Shown: positions 1 through 8,885, numbered from the stretch's first letter. The stretch is 64,000 nt of DNA from Alphaproteobacteria bacterium (GCA_004293935.1 RDZH01000018.1:1-64000), one strand, 5' to 3'. The notes: generated from the sequence alone by a model not told the origin. Made by a program: numbers and translations.

Positions 1-1
1 G

Positions 2-115
2 AAATTTATCTCACCCTACGATAAACTCGTTCAAGAATTTGACCAAAAACCCCATCTATTCAACATTAATCCAATCCATAAGTTGATGGGACTGAACACC
101 AGTCATATCTCATGA
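2..115 (+). CDS. 3' end of an unidentified gene (partial)
   Basis: An open frame enters from the left edge in frame 2 and ends at TGA 113-115, giving 37 residues that end GLNTSHIS. The composition (SPYDKLVQEF, NINPIHKL) looks like ordinary protein, while the other two plus frames close at once or give less protein-like sequence. The family cannot be recognised from this fragment, and a chance frame of this length is possible. Confidence 0.35.
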   Translation, partial: KFISPYDKLVQEFDQKPHLFNINPIHKLMGLNTSHIS

Positions 116-142
116 GGGGTGGTGAGATAAAGTTCACGCGCT

Positions 143-351
143 ATATAGCACTACTTGACTTTTTGATGAGAATATTCTATGAAATGAAGGCATCTATAGT
201 GCTTCCATTATATAATTACCGATTGATCGGCAATTATATAATGGAAAAAGCACTATAAATCATAGCGTTATAGTCGTTCTTTGACATAAAAAATGAGTAA
301 TTTTTTTGTCAAACGACTATAATGTGCAATCAAAAAGTCAAAGTGCTATAT
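143..351. repeat. Composite palindromic element (MITE-like), long copy
   Basis: Three inverted repeats are nested in about 209 bp. The outer arms are 143-167 and 329-351 (ATATAGCAC...ACTTTTTGAT, differing by a 2-nt indel). An inner hairpin lies at 195-219/231-256 (TATAGTGCTTCCATTATATA and its complement). A second hairpin lies at 269-286/307-321 (TATAGTCGTT.../...AACGACTATA). Parts recur at 25731-25812 and 8834-8885. No coding capacity is visible. The right outer arm ends 1 nt before the LysR start codon, and a TATAAT at 318-323 could serve as its -10 box. Confidence 0.75.
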
Positions 352-352
352 C

Positions 353-1246
353 ATGCTTGATTGGGATAAATTACGCGTATTTTATGTGGTCGCGCAAACG
401 AAAAACATCACCAAGGCAGGGGAACGGCTGAATGTTAGCCAATCCGCAGTCTCACGGCAGATTACGGCATTGGAGCATAGTTTGAATACGCCCCTATTTC
501 ACCGTCGCGCCCGTGGGTTATTGCTCACCGAACAAGGGGAAATTTTGCTCAAAACCGTGAGTGAGTTCTTCCAAAAACTCACCATCACCGAAAATGCCCT
601 CATGGAAGTGTCGGATCGCCCAAAGGGATTGCTGAAAGTCACTACCACTCATGCTTTTGGCGCAACATGGCTCACGCAACAGCTCAAAGAATTTGCGGAA
701 CTTTTTCCTGAAATCGCCATTGAACTGATTTTAGATGATGCGGAACTTGATTTAAGTATGGGGGAAGCTAATATCGCCATCCGTATGTATCCCTCGAAAA
801 ACCCTGATTTAGTGCAACGCCCCCTTGTGACGATTCATAGCGGGATTTACGCATCAAACGATTATTTGCGTGTGCATGGCATTCCGAAAACCTTGGCAGA
901 TTTAAGCGAGCATAAAATTATGGTCTATCGTGATGCAGGGCTTGGATCGGTGGAGCATTATAATTGGCTGCAGACGGAAGCAGAAAAACAAGGCGTGCCA
1001 CTCACTATCAACTTCACCGTGAATAATGTGATGGCAATGTTACGTGCCGTAAAAAATGGTATGGGTGTTGCGGTATTACCTGATTATATTGTGGAACGCG
1101 CCCGCCATGTCAGCCGTATTGTCGATGAAGTGCAGGGCGTACCGATGGATGCCTATATGGTGTATCCGTCTGATATGCGTGATTCAAAACGCATCCGCGC
1201 CTTCCGCCACTTTTTGCAGCGGAAACTCGCGGAATATACGTTCTAA
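353..1246 (+). CDS. LysR-family transcriptional regulator
   Basis: A 297-residue protein of typical LysR length. The N-terminal winged helix-turn-helix (about residues 3-62) shows the family pattern: FYVVAQTKNITKAGERLNVS, then QSAVSRQI and a PLFHRR wing. Residues from about 90 to 290 form the periplasmic-binding-protein-like effector domain. It should bind DNA as an oligomer and respond to a small ligand, but the ligand and targets cannot be read from sequence. It has no divergent partner; clpA is convergent downstream. The ATG at 353 directly abuts a palindromic repeat element, so the repeat forms its whole visible leader, and no clear Shine-Dalgarno is present. Confidence 0.9.
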   Translation: MLDWDKLRVFYVVAQTKNITKAGERLNVSQSAVSRQITALEHSLNTPLFHRRARGLLLTEQGEILLKTVSEFFQKLTITENALMEVSDRPKGLLKVTTTHAFGATWLTQQLKEFAELFPEIAIELILDDAELDLSMGEANIAIRMYPSKNPDLVQRPLVTIHSGIYASNDYLRVHGIPKTLADLSEHKIMVYRDAGLGSVEHYNWLQTEAEKQGVPLTINFTVNNVMAMLRAVKNGMGVAVLPDYIVERARHVSRIVDEVQGVPMDAYMVYPSDMRDSKRIRAFRHFLQRKLAEYTF

Positions 1247-1298
1247 GAAACCTCTGCATAACCCATAAAAGAAAATTGAGAGTTATACAGAACGCTTA

Positions 1299-3665
1299 TT
1301 ATGCCATCACCAACTCTTTTTTCTTTGTCTTTTTAGGATTCAGAGCTTTGCCCGTGCAATGCAATGTAAGCGCATCATCACGCATCCGCACATGCACCAC
1401 ACCACCGCCTTTGCTTAATGCACCAAACAGAATCTCATCGGCAAGTGGCTTTTTGATGTGATCCGCAATCAAGCGTGCCATAGGGCGTGCGCCATTATCA
1501 CGGCTATATCCATTCGCAATCAACCATTGCCGCGCTTCTGGTTCAAGCACTATAGAGATATTACGCTCACCTAATTGCGCTTCAAGACGAACAATAAACT
1601 TATCCACCACATGCACGATGACTTCTTCACTAAGATGGGCGAACGATATCACAGCATCAAGGCGGTTGCGAAACTCAGGTGAGAACATGCGCTTCAATGC
1701 GTCTGTATCTTCCCCTTCGCGCTTATCACGATTAAAGCCAATGGGAGCGCGTGCCATATCAGATGCACCTGCATTACTGGTCATAATCAAGATCACATTG
1801 CGGAAATCTACCGTGCGCCCATGTTGATCGGTCAGTTTACCATAATCCATGACTTGCAACAAAATGTTGTAAATATCAGGATGGGCTTTTTCGATTTCAT
1901 CCAACAAAACCACCGCATAAGGAGTTTTATTCACGGCATCGGTTAAGATGCCACCCTCCTCATGCCCAACATATCCAGGAGGTGCGCCAATCAACGCCGC
2001 AACGGAATGTTTTTCCATGTACTCAGACATATCAAAACGTAATAATTCCATACCCATTGCTTTGGCTAGTTGACTCGCAACCTCCGTCTTACCCACCCCA
2101 GTTGGCCCCGTGAAGAGATAGTTCCCTATCGGCTTCTCTGGTTCACGAAGCCCCGCACGCGCCACTTTAATGGCACTCGCTAATTGCTCTACGGCTTTGT
2201 CTTGTCCGAATACACTCAGCTTCAGGGTGGTTTCAAGATTCTTCAGTGTTGTAGCATCGTTCATTGTCACATTTTTGGATGGCATACGCGCCACCTTTGC
2301 TACAATCAATTCAATATCTTTAGGTGAAATAGTTTTCTTGCGTTTTTCAGCAGGGAGCAGCATTTGCGCTGCACCTGCTTCATCCAACACATCAATCGCT
2401 TTATCGGGCAGTTGACGATCATGGATGTAGCGCGAAGAAAGTTCTACCGCTGCGCGCACGGCAGCAGGAGTATAGCGCACTTGATGATGCTCCTCATAAT
2501 AAGGTTGCAACCCACGCAAGATTTTGACAGTTGTCTCAACATCAGGCTCAGCAACATCAATTTTTTGGAAGCGACGTGCAAGCGCACGGTCTTTTTCCAT
2601 ATGGTTGGTATATTCTCTAAAGGTTGTTGAACCCATGCAACGGAATTTACCCCGTGCAAGTGCTGGCTTCAGCAAATTACACGCATCCAACGCACCACCA
2701 GAGGTTGATCCTGCGCCAATAATGGTATGGATTTCATCGATAAATAATACGGCACTTGGGAGGCGTTCAATTTCTTTGATCACCGTTTTCATCCGTTCTT
2801 CAAAATCACCACGATAACGCGTTCCCGCCATGAGTGACCCCATATCAAGGGAGAAAATCACCGTATTGCGTAATACTGAAGGCACTTCCCCGCGTACAAT
2901 GCGTAGTGCTAGCCCTTCGGCAATGGCAGTTTTTCCTACCCCAGCCTCACCGACATACAGCGGATTATTTTTGGTACGACGTGCTAACACTTGAACGGTA
3001 CGCTCAATTTCTTCTTCGCGCCCTACCAATACATCCGTGCGCCCTTCAGCCGCTTTCTTATTGAGGTTCACACAATAATTTGCAAGCGCATCGCCCGATT
3101 CATCTTCCCCGCTGTGCGATCCATGCGATGATGGGGATGATCCCGATCCAAAGGCATTATCATCATCAGGGCTTATTTTTCTGCTTGGTTCAGTTGATCC
3201 ATGCAAGCGCATATAATCACCATGGCGTACAATCCCATGTGAGATATAATTCACCACATCCAAACGCGCTAGATTTTGTTCTGATAAGAAAAACACCGCA
3301 TGAGAATCTTTCTCAGAGAACATCGCAACCAGCACATTAGCTCCCGTCACTTCGTGTTTCCCAGCCGATTGCACGTGAATTGCAGCGCGATGTACAGCAC
3401 GTTGAAAACCTGCCGTAGGTTTTGCTTCAGCCATGCCATGCACGACAATACCTTGCAAATCATGATGAATGAAGTGCGTCAATTTACCACGCAAGATGGT
3501 AAGATTCACCCCACAGCCATCCATTACTGCATGTGCATCAGGATCATCAAGCAAAGCAAGCAACAAATGTTCCAAGGTCGCAAATTCATGATTGCGCTCC
3601 TTTGCAACACTTAATGCCCGATGTAGTGTGGATTCCAGATTTTTTGATAACATATGATTAAGCAT
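1299..3665 (-). CDS. clpA: ATP-dependent Clp protease ATP-binding subunit ClpA
   Basis: AAA+ unfoldase that feeds substrates to ClpP in the cytoplasm. An N-terminal Clp repeat domain (about 1-145) is followed by an acidic and Ser/Gly-rich linker (about 165-192). Then come AAA+ module D1 (Walker A GEAGVGKT at 239-246, Walker B VLFIDE at 306-311) and module D2 (Walker A GPTGVGKT at 520-527, FSPEFRNRLD later). An IGF tripeptide near residue 655 fits the ClpP-docking loop. At 788 residues it is full length. An in-frame ATG at 3653 is an alternative start; neither has ideal Shine-Dalgarno spacing. clpS lies just upstream on the same strand. Confidence 0.96.
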   Translation of the reverse strand: MLNHMLSKNLESTLHRALSVAKERNHEFATLEHLLLALLDDPDAHAVMDGCGVNLTILRGKLTHFIHHDLQGIVVHGMAEAKPTAGFQRAVHRAAIHVQSAGKHEVTGANVLVAMFSEKDSHAVFFLSEQNLARLDVVNYISHGIVRHGDYMRLHGSTEPSRKISPDDDNAFGSGSSPSSHGSHSGEDESGDALANYCVNLNKKAAEGRTDVLVGREEEIERTVQVLARRTKNNPLYVGEAGVGKTAIAEGLALRIVRGEVPSVLRNTVIFSLDMGSLMAGTRYRGDFEERMKTVIKEIERLPSAVLFIDEIHTIIGAGSTSGGALDACNLLKPALARGKFRCMGSTTFREYTNHMEKDRALARRFQKIDVAEPDVETTVKILRGLQPYYEEHHQVRYTPAAVRAAVELSSRYIHDRQLPDKAIDVLDEAGAAQMLLPAEKRKKTISPKDIELIVAKVARMPSKNVTMNDATTLKNLETTLKLSVFGQDKAVEQLASAIKVARAGLREPEKPIGNYLFTGPTGVGKTEVASQLAKAMGMELLRFDMSEYMEKHSVAALIGAPPGYVGHEEGGILTDAVNKTPYAVVLLDEIEKAHPDIYNILLQVMDYGKLTDQHGRTVDFRNVILIMTSNAGASDMARAPIGFNRDKREGEDTDALKRMFSPEFRNRLDAVISFAHLSEEVIVHVVDKFIVRLEAQLGERNISIVLEPEARQWLIANGYSRDNGARPMARLIADHIKKPLADEILFGALSKGGGVVHVRMRDDALTLHCTGKALNPKKTKKKELVMA

Positions 3666-3792
3666 CCCTCATGCAGTCGTTTTGTGGCATTTCCTCTAAA
3701 GCTCCTATGGGGTATAATACTCCATAGACATGAGGAAATGATTAATTTGTTGTATCATCTGCGTATGAACGATAAACAAAAATGTTTACCTT

Positions 3793-4119
3793 TTATACAT
3801 CAGGCGTTACTTCGCAACGAAGGGGATAATCATGTTGTTGAGCGATTGCTTCAACGATCTGCGCTTTAGTTTCCGCTATATCACGCGTAAACACACCGCA
3901 TACTCCTTTCCCATCATGATGCACTTGCAGCATGACTTGGGTAGCTTGTTCAAGGGACATATGAAATACTTCAGAAAGCACATGCACCACAAACTCCATA
4001 GGAGTAAAATCATCATTTAACATGAGAACTCTAAACATGTTTGGTCTTTGGACATTCGTCTTAGACACGAGAAGCAGCAAGTCGCCAGAATCTTCTTGTG
4101 GGTGAGTTCCCATAGTCAT
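3793..4119 (-). CDS. clpS: ClpS adaptor for the ClpAP protease
   Basis: Small adaptor that binds ClpA and presents N-degron substrates. The core VLMLNDDFTPMEFVVHVL is the ClpS signature, including the Asp pair and TPMEFV of the N-end binding pocket, followed by MLQVHHDGKGVCGVF. The frame is open back to an ATG at 4203, giving 136 residues, but ClpS proteins are usually about 100-110 residues. I therefore chose the ATG at 4119 (108 residues, starting MTMGTHPQ); the ATG at 4113 is equally possible and no Shine-Dalgarno decides. It sits about 127 bp upstream of clpA on the same strand, the usual alphaproteobacterial pairing. Confidence 0.93.
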   Translation of the reverse strand: MTMGTHPQEDSGDLLLLVSKTNVQRPNMFRVLMLNDDFTPMEFVVHVLSEVFHMSLEQATQVMLQVHHDGKGVCGVFTRDIAETKAQIVEAIAQQHDYPLRCEVTPDV

Positions 4120-4424
4120 GCTCAGAGTGTTATACCCTTCGAGACTAGGAAAACACTCATTGTTATAACTCTTATGTGTTTTCTTTGTCTGTATATACAT
4201 CATGCCACGAAAACGATAAAATCACGTTAAAACCCTATTTCTAAAGTATGTAGATCAAATAAAATATAGTTGCAAACATTGTGCCAATGCTGTGCCAATG
4301 ACGATTCTATATTCTATTGCACTGCATATAAACATATTTTACATAGTTTGTCATGCTTTTTTTAGTGAATGCCCCGCATCTTATCCCCAAAAAAACGATC
4401 TGCGCGATCTTTATCCAACAGGTT

Positions 4425-5408
4425 TTAGTAACGCGATGCCTCAGCAGCTCCCATACGCCCACGCAATGCATCACCAATACCGTGCCAAATCGCCTTAATT
4501 TTTGCAAAGCGATTCGCCTCAAAACAACTGATTTTGAACAAATCATACGCAATGGCGCACAAATCAAACAGCACATAGCACGGAAATGCCCCACCATGCT
4601 TTAACCATAGGCGCACACGATTGCGATAGATATAATAACGGCGCATCGGTTGATGATTCGTTGTAGTGATGGTGCTACCAAGTATATGATGATCATAACA
4701 TGCACCCAAACGATGCAATAAATGCGCATCACGCACGGCAAGAATCTTCCTGCCCGAACGTAAAACACGCAAGCTAAAGTCAAAATCCACATTATCAATA
4801 CATAAGGATTCATCCATCGCACCAATTTCTGCACATACGGCGGTGGGAATAAGCGAACCAGAGGCAATGGCAAGCATCACATCATCAAATACGGCACGAT
4901 CCTCAAACGGTGTGCGCGCATAACGCCAACGCGAACGCATCCGCACATAACGCGCCACACGGGTCGATTGCTGCTCAATGAGATTCGGCACAATCATACC
5001 AATCGGTTGATAGGAGGCGTGGTAATGATGCCGCAACAACATCTGCGCCACCATACCCTCCTCCGCAATGCTATCATGATCCATCAGCATCACCCACTCA
5101 TAGCCATGCATACAGGCATAATGAATCCCCAGATTTTGTGCCTTAGCCAGATTATTATGGGCATGTTCAATAATATGGCAACGCTCAGGGTGCGCATGGG
5201 CAAATTGCCAAAGGTAGGTGCATGTCGCATCGGAAGAAGCATTATCAATAATAACAATATGTTCCACTTGATGCACAATCGAATTCAGCACATGCAGCAC
5301 GTCCTGCCCGCGATTATGCGTCACCACAACGGCACAAATGCCACGATGCGCAACAACATCATCCAATGCAAAATCCGAGGGAGAAGTGGGAAGGCGTGAT
5401 AAATTCAT
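4425..5408 (-). CDS. Family 2 glycosyltransferase (rhamnosyltransferase-like)
   Basis: 327 residues with a GT-A fold glycosyltransferase pattern: AVVVTHNRG near residue 26, IIDNASSD near 53, a long stretch like NLGIHYA, and DHDS at 110-113 as the metal/nucleotide-sugar Asp motif. This spacing resembles dTDP-rhamnosyl transferases that build surface polysaccharide, but the donor sugar is not determined by sequence. It stands alone: clpS is upstream-facing on the same strand about 220 bp away, and rpmF diverges. The start at 5408 (MNLSRLPTSPSD) is the only early ATG. Confidence 0.85.
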   Translation of the reverse strand: MNLSRLPTSPSDFALDDVVAHRGICAVVVTHNRGQDVLHVLNSIVHQVEHIVIIDNASSDATCTYLWQFAHAHPERCHIIEHAHNNLAKAQNLGIHYACMHGYEWVMLMDHDSIAEEGMVAQMLLRHHYHASYQPIGMIVPNLIEQQSTRVARYVRMRSRWRYARTPFEDRAVFDDVMLAIASGSLIPTAVCAEIGAMDESLCIDNVDFDFSLRVLRSGRKILAVRDAHLLHRLGACYDHHILGSTITTTNHQPMRRYYIYRNRVRLWLKHGGAFPCYVLFDLCAIAYDLFKISCFEANRFAKIKAIWHGIGDALRGRMGAAEASRY

Positions 5409-5529
5409 ACGCCTTATATATCACAACTAAAAAAACTTCGCAATCACTTGATTTACTACTGGATTTATTCATCACATTCGCTATAGTGTCTCATTCTTAA
5501 CATAGTATCTTTTTTATGGAGATTATCCC

Positions 5530-5712
5530 ATGGCTGTACCTAAAAGAAAAACGTCCCCTTCACGTCGCGGTATGCGTCGCGCCCATGATGCACTTGGTAG
5601 TGTGATGGTGTCAGAAGACCAAACGACTGGTTCAATCAAGCGTCCGCATCATGTGAGCCCAGATGGATTTTATCGTGGTCGTCAAGTGACGACGGATCGC
5701 GTCAACATCTAA
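5530..5712 (+). CDS. rpmF: 50S ribosomal protein L32
   Basis: 60-residue basic protein starting [20 protein letters not shown], the standard L32 N-terminus, and including [14 protein letters not shown]. It is a structural protein of the large ribosomal subunit. The start is fixed by a GGAG Shine-Dalgarno about 8 nt upstream (GGAGATTATCCCATG). It begins the conserved rpmF-plsX-fabH group, which links ribosome and phospholipid/fatty-acid synthesis; plsX begins within about 16 nt of its stop. The zinc-binding cysteines found in some L32 proteins are absent. Confidence 0.97.
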   Translation: MAVPKRKTSPSRRGMRRAHDALGSVMVSEDQTTGSIKRPHHVSPDGFYRGRQVTTDRVNI

Positions 5713-5728
5713 GGCCTTGTGCGCGCAC

Positions 5729-6808
5729 ATGACCAATCAGCTTCCTCTTGCGATTGATGCTATGGGTGGTGATAGAGCTCCGAAAATTGTGATTCGTGGG
5801 CTTAAGATCATGCATCATAAGCAACCTCATCGTCGGTTTATGTTGTTTGGCAACGAAAAGGTGCTGAATCGCTATTTCATGAAAAAATCACTGCATAAAT
5901 TGCGTGCTTGTTGTGAAATCGTGCATACAGATGTTGTGGTTTCGAGCCATGAAAAACCTTCCGTTGCCTTGCGTCAAGCCAAGAACAGCTCTATGCGCTT
6001 GGCGATTGAGGCTGTGCGTGATGGCAGGGCTTCGGGCGTTGTCTCGTCAGGCAATACGGGGGCGTTTATGGCATTATCCAAGATGGTACTAAAAACCCTC
6101 CCCCACGTCTCACGCCCTGCGATTGTTGGTCTCATGCCCAATCGTGGCAGTAGTATTGTGATGCTTGACATTGGCGCAAATGTACAATGCGATGCAACGG
6201 ATTTATACCAGTTTGCGTTAATGGGAGAGGCTTTTTCCCGCATCATCCTCAACGAAACAAGCCCGCGTGTTGGTTTGCTCAATATTGGTTCTGAAGAAAT
6301 GAAGGGGCATGAAACATTGCATCTCGCTTCAGAAATGCTCAAGCAGAACCACGCCTTGAATTATGTTGGCTATGTTGAGGGCAATGATATTTGCAATGGC
6401 AACATTAATGTTGTCGTGACCGATGGATTCACAGGCAATGTCTCCCTAAAAACCTTAGAAGGCACGGCACGTTATTTCTCACAAGAATTGAAACGCGTCT
6501 TTATCGGCTCATGGACAGGGAAACTTAGCTATCTACTTGCAAAATCAGCATTTGTTGTGATGAAACGACGGCTTGATCCACGGCGTTATAATGGTGCGAT
6601 GTTTCTCGGATTGAACGGAATCGCCGTAAAAAGCCATGGCGGTGCGGATGGTTACGCCTTTTATCATGCAATGAAAACAGCCTATATCCTCATCGATGAA
6701 CAGATTAACACGCGCTTGGTTGAAGAACTAAGTCGCTATGATCTCTTATTTGGTCGCCAAGAAGATCAGGGAAGCGCAGGCACACTAATGGTAGGACAAG
6801 ACGCATGA
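5729..6808 (+). CDS. plsX: Phosphate acyltransferase PlsX
   Basis: Converts acyl-ACP to acyl-phosphate for the first acylation of glycerol-3-phosphate in phospholipid synthesis. Diagnostic segments are AIDAMGGDRAPK at the N-terminus, SSGNTGAFMALS, MLDIGANVQCD and NVVVTDGFTGNVSLKT. The frame is open from a TTG at 5717, but the ATG at 5729 (MTNQLPLAIDAMGG) matches the family start and gives 359 residues. It follows rpmF and overlaps fabH by four bases (ATGA), so the two are probably translationally coupled. Confidence 0.96.
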   Translation: MTNQLPLAIDAMGGDRAPKIVIRGLKIMHHKQPHRRFMLFGNEKVLNRYFMKKSLHKLRACCEIVHTDVVVSSHEKPSVALRQAKNSSMRLAIEAVRDGRASGVVSSGNTGAFMALSKMVLKTLPHVSRPAIVGLMPNRGSSIVMLDIGANVQCDATDLYQFALMGEAFSRIILNETSPRVGLLNIGSEEMKGHETLHLASEMLKQNHALNYVGYVEGNDICNGNINVVVTDGFTGNVSLKTLEGTARYFSQELKRVFIGSWTGKLSYLLAKSAFVVMKRRLDPRRYNGAMFLGLNGIAVKSHGGADGYAFYHAMKTAYILIDEQINTRLVEELSRYDLLFGRQEDQGSAGTLMVGQDA

Positions 6809-7797
6809 ATCATACGGCGCACGAAGCAACCATGCTGATGGGAGGAAACAGAATCATTGGTGTAGGATCATACCTTCCTAAGCGTCGCGTGAGCAATGAG
6901 ATGCTTGCCCAAACGCTTGATACCACCGATGAATGGATTCGTGAACGCACGGGTATTACCCAGCGTCATATTGCTGCTGAAGGTGAATATACCTCACATC
7001 TTGCTGCCGCTGCCGCACAGGCTGCATTAGCAGAAGCAGAGGTTGAGGCACATGAGATTGACCTGATTATCATTGCAACCGCAACGCCAGATACCTCTTT
7101 TCCTTCCACGGCAACGCATGTACAAAAATTGCTTGGTGCATCCCGTGCCGTAGCGATGGATGTCAACGCTGCATGTGCTGGTTTTGTCTATGCCTTACAT
7201 GTAGCCAATGCCCTCATGCATCATATAGGCTATCGTCATGCCCTTGTGATTGGTGCAGAAACCATGTCCCGCGTGACTGACTGGAATGATCGCCGTACCG
7301 CTATTTTGTTCGGCGACGGAGCGGGTGCATGTGTGCTACGTGCAACCAATGAACGAACACGGGGCATCCTTACTAGCACGATTGCCTCGGATGGCACGTA
7401 TACGGATTTATTGCATACCGATGGCGGAGTATCGACAACGCAAACGGCAGGTGTCTTATTTATGGAGGGCAAGGAAGTTTTTCGTCATGCTGTCGAAAAA
7501 ATGTGCCAATCTGTTGAGCTATGTTGTGCGCGTGCAGGCATTACCCCGAAAGAACTACGCTTATTAGTGCCGCATCAAGCCAATGCACGCATTTTGGCAG
7601 CATGTGCAAAACGCCTTGGTTTGCAGGATCATCAATGCGTCATGTCCGTTGAACATCATGCAAACACTTCCGCCGCATCTATTCCATTAGCACTTGATTT
7701 TGCCAAAAAAAATGTTATATTAGAGCAGGGTGATTATGTGATATTCACAGCTCTTGGGGCGGGCTTTACATGGGGGTCGTGCCTAGTGCGTTGGTAA
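6805..7797 (+). CDS. fabH: Beta-ketoacyl-ACP synthase III
   Basis: Condenses acetyl-CoA with malonyl-ACP to start fatty-acid synthesis. The catalytic triad is visible: Cys124 in NAACAGF, His257 in PHQAN and Asn287 in EHHANTSA. The tail TALGAGFTWGSCLVRW is the usual FabH C-terminus. At 330 residues it is full length, with about 10 extra residues before the usual GVGSYLP start region; the ATGs at 6832 and 6838 are alternative starts. The first ATG overlaps the plsX stop (ATGA). Confidence 0.96.
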   Translation: MNHTAHEATMLMGGNRIIGVGSYLPKRRVSNEMLAQTLDTTDEWIRERTGITQRHIAAEGEYTSHLAAAAAQAALAEAEVEAHEIDLIIIATATPDTSFPSTATHVQKLLGASRAVAMDVNAACAGFVYALHVANALMHHIGYRHALVIGAETMSRVTDWNDRRTAILFGDGAGACVLRATNERTRGILTSTIASDGTYTDLLHTDGGVSTTQTAGVLFMEGKEVFRHAVEKMCQSVELCCARAGITPKELRLLVPHQANARILAACAKRLGLQDHQCVMSVEHHANTSAASIPLALDFAKKNVILEQGDYVIFTALGAGFTWGSCLVRW

Positions 7798-7830
7798 TAT
7801 CTCACCTATATGCATCGCACATGCAGATGC

Positions 7831-7859
7831 GTATAGTCGTTTTGTCAAATAACGATATA
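7831..7859. repeat. Degenerate copy of the TATAGTCGTT inverted repeat
   Basis: TATAGTCGTTTTGTCAAAT followed by AACGATATA, in the fabH-ihfA gap. The left arm matches the family exactly and the right arm is diverged. It may be the remnant of an insertion. Confidence 0.45.
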
Positions 7860-7972
7860 TTCCTAGATGTTCTTCACATAAGAATGAATGCTAGAGAATC
7901 AGACAGTATTATAGAGTACTTCATTTGTGAGGTAACTACGTCAACCATTTACAATAATAAGGAAAAAAATAT

Positions 7973-8275
7973 ATGGCTGGATATACTGTTACACGTGCGG
8001 ATCTCTCTCATGCGGTCTATCAAGAATTGGGTGTTCCACTATCGGAAGCAAGTGATATGGTGGATGCATTTTTTGAAGAAATATCAGAAGCATTGGCAAA
8101 ACATGAAGAAGTGAAATTATCATCCTTTGGCACGTTTGGTATTCGTCACAAGAAAGCACGGATTGGTCGCAATCCCAAAACGGGCGTAGAAGTCGTGATT
8201 ACTCCACGCTCCGTCCTCTCCTTCACGGCATCAAACTTACTCAAAAAACGCATTAATAAAACGCTGAACAGCTAA
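7973..8275 (+). CDS. ihfA: Integration host factor subunit alpha
   Basis: 100-residue histone-like DNA-bending protein that pairs with IHF-beta. It shows TVTRADLSHAVY at the start, then LSSFGTFGIRHKKARIGRNPKTG, where RNPKTG is the DNA-intercalating arm with its conserved Pro. ITPRSVLSFTAS near the end is typical of the alpha subunit. AAGGA about 8 nt upstream of the ATG sets the start. It follows rpmF-plsX-fabH, a common alphaproteobacterial order, after a 175-bp gap carrying a degenerate palindromic repeat, so it may also have its own promoter. Confidence 0.95.
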   Translation: MAGYTVTRADLSHAVYQELGVPLSEASDMVDAFFEEISEALAKHEEVKLSSFGTFGIRHKKARIGRNPKTGVEVVITPRSVLSFTASNLLKKRINKTLNS

Positions 8276-8299
8276 ATGCGTTATCTATTGCTCTGATGA

Positions 8300-8328
8300 T
8301 TGACATTGTATGTTAGAGATAGTATAGT
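8300..8328 (+). promoter_or_regulatory. Strong sigma-70-type promoter
   Basis: TTGACA at 8300-8305, a 17-bp spacer and TATAGT at 8323-8328, about 25 bp before the ATG at 8353. The boxes and spacing are close to consensus. It should drive the orphan gene 8353-8796 separately from ihfA. Confidence 0.7.
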
Positions 8329-8352
8329 GAAAATTCACATTCTTTTACTGTC

Positions 8353-8796
8353 ATGAACAAAACATTTTTGGGTAATTTTTCTGATAAACTCAGCGCGATC
8401 GCTGATCTTGATCCCGAATTACAACGAGCAGCATTGGAGCAAGAATTTGGTGATTTACCGAACTTTGAGTCCCTTCTCGCCTTTTTGGAGTCCAATCACG
8501 AAGTCTCTAAAAATGGCGAACTAGAACTCAACCGCTTTATCCGTGAATTCGCTTCTCTTGCCGTGAGCGCACGCGCTCTACGTAAGAGGTACAACCATAC
8601 TATTTGCACCCCGTTAGGACGTGCAAAAATCACCCAAGCATCCATTGGGGAGGCGTTATGCCTGCCTACAAAAACTGTAGGGAAAATAGAAGCCCACATG
8701 GATGTCGCTCTTTCTAAGGGGCGGTCTATTGCCTTTGTTCCGCAAGAACTCATGGCATTCTATTTCAAACTCTATCGTGAGTTAGAGCAAATCTAG
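8353..8796 (+). CDS. Hypothetical protein with a possible helix-turn-helix
   Basis: 147-residue soluble protein of no family I recognise. The first half is acidic (DLDPELQRAALEQEFGDLP). A segment at about residues 95-120 (TQASIGEALCLPTKTVGKIE) has the length and pattern of a helix-turn-helix recognition unit, so DNA binding is possible but unproven. There is no signal peptide or membrane helix. It is a single-gene transcription unit, with a near-consensus promoter at 8300-8328 and a perfect intrinsic terminator at 8801-8829. MerR-type regulators often occupy this position after ihfA, but this sequence does not look like MerR. Confidence 0.7.
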   Translation: MNKTFLGNFSDKLSAIADLDPELQRAALEQEFGDLPNFESLLAFLESNHEVSKNGELELNRFIREFASLAVSARALRKRYNHTICTPLGRAKITQASIGEALCLPTKTVGKIEAHMDVALSKGRSIAFVPQELMAFYFKLYRELEQI

Positions 8797-8800
8797 GAAA

Positions 8801-8829
8801 AAAACACCTCACCTTGAGGTGTTTTTTTT
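8801..8829 (+). terminator. Intrinsic terminator
   Basis: A 9-bp perfect stem AACACCTCA/TGAGGTGTT (8803-8811/8815-8823) with a 3-nt loop and a run of T residues. It ends the orphan gene 8353-8796. Confidence 0.9.
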
Positions 8830-8833
8830 ATGG

Positions 8834-8885
8834 TATAGTCGTTTTTTCGTCAAACGACTATAAATCATAGTTTTATAGTGCTATT
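8834..8885 (-). repeat. Palindromic element, short inverted copy
   Basis: TATAGTCGTT...AACGACTATA (8834-8862) is followed by AATCATAG and TTATAGTGCT. This is the module order of the copies at 143-351 and 25731-25812 read in reverse, with the spacer shortened. It lies between a terminator and the 8917 gene. Confidence 0.65.

Noticed and set aside
4360-4424. Terminator after the glycosyltransferase gene (GATCGCGCAGATC then T run on the minus strand)
   Set aside because: The stem is only 4 bp (GATC/GATC), too weak to call, and it would overlap the coding end.
5974-6342. Long antisense open frames such as the minus-strand frame inside plsX
   Set aside because: They lie opposite well-identified genes, lack ribosome sites and have no protein-like composition; I treated all such frames in the window as shadows.
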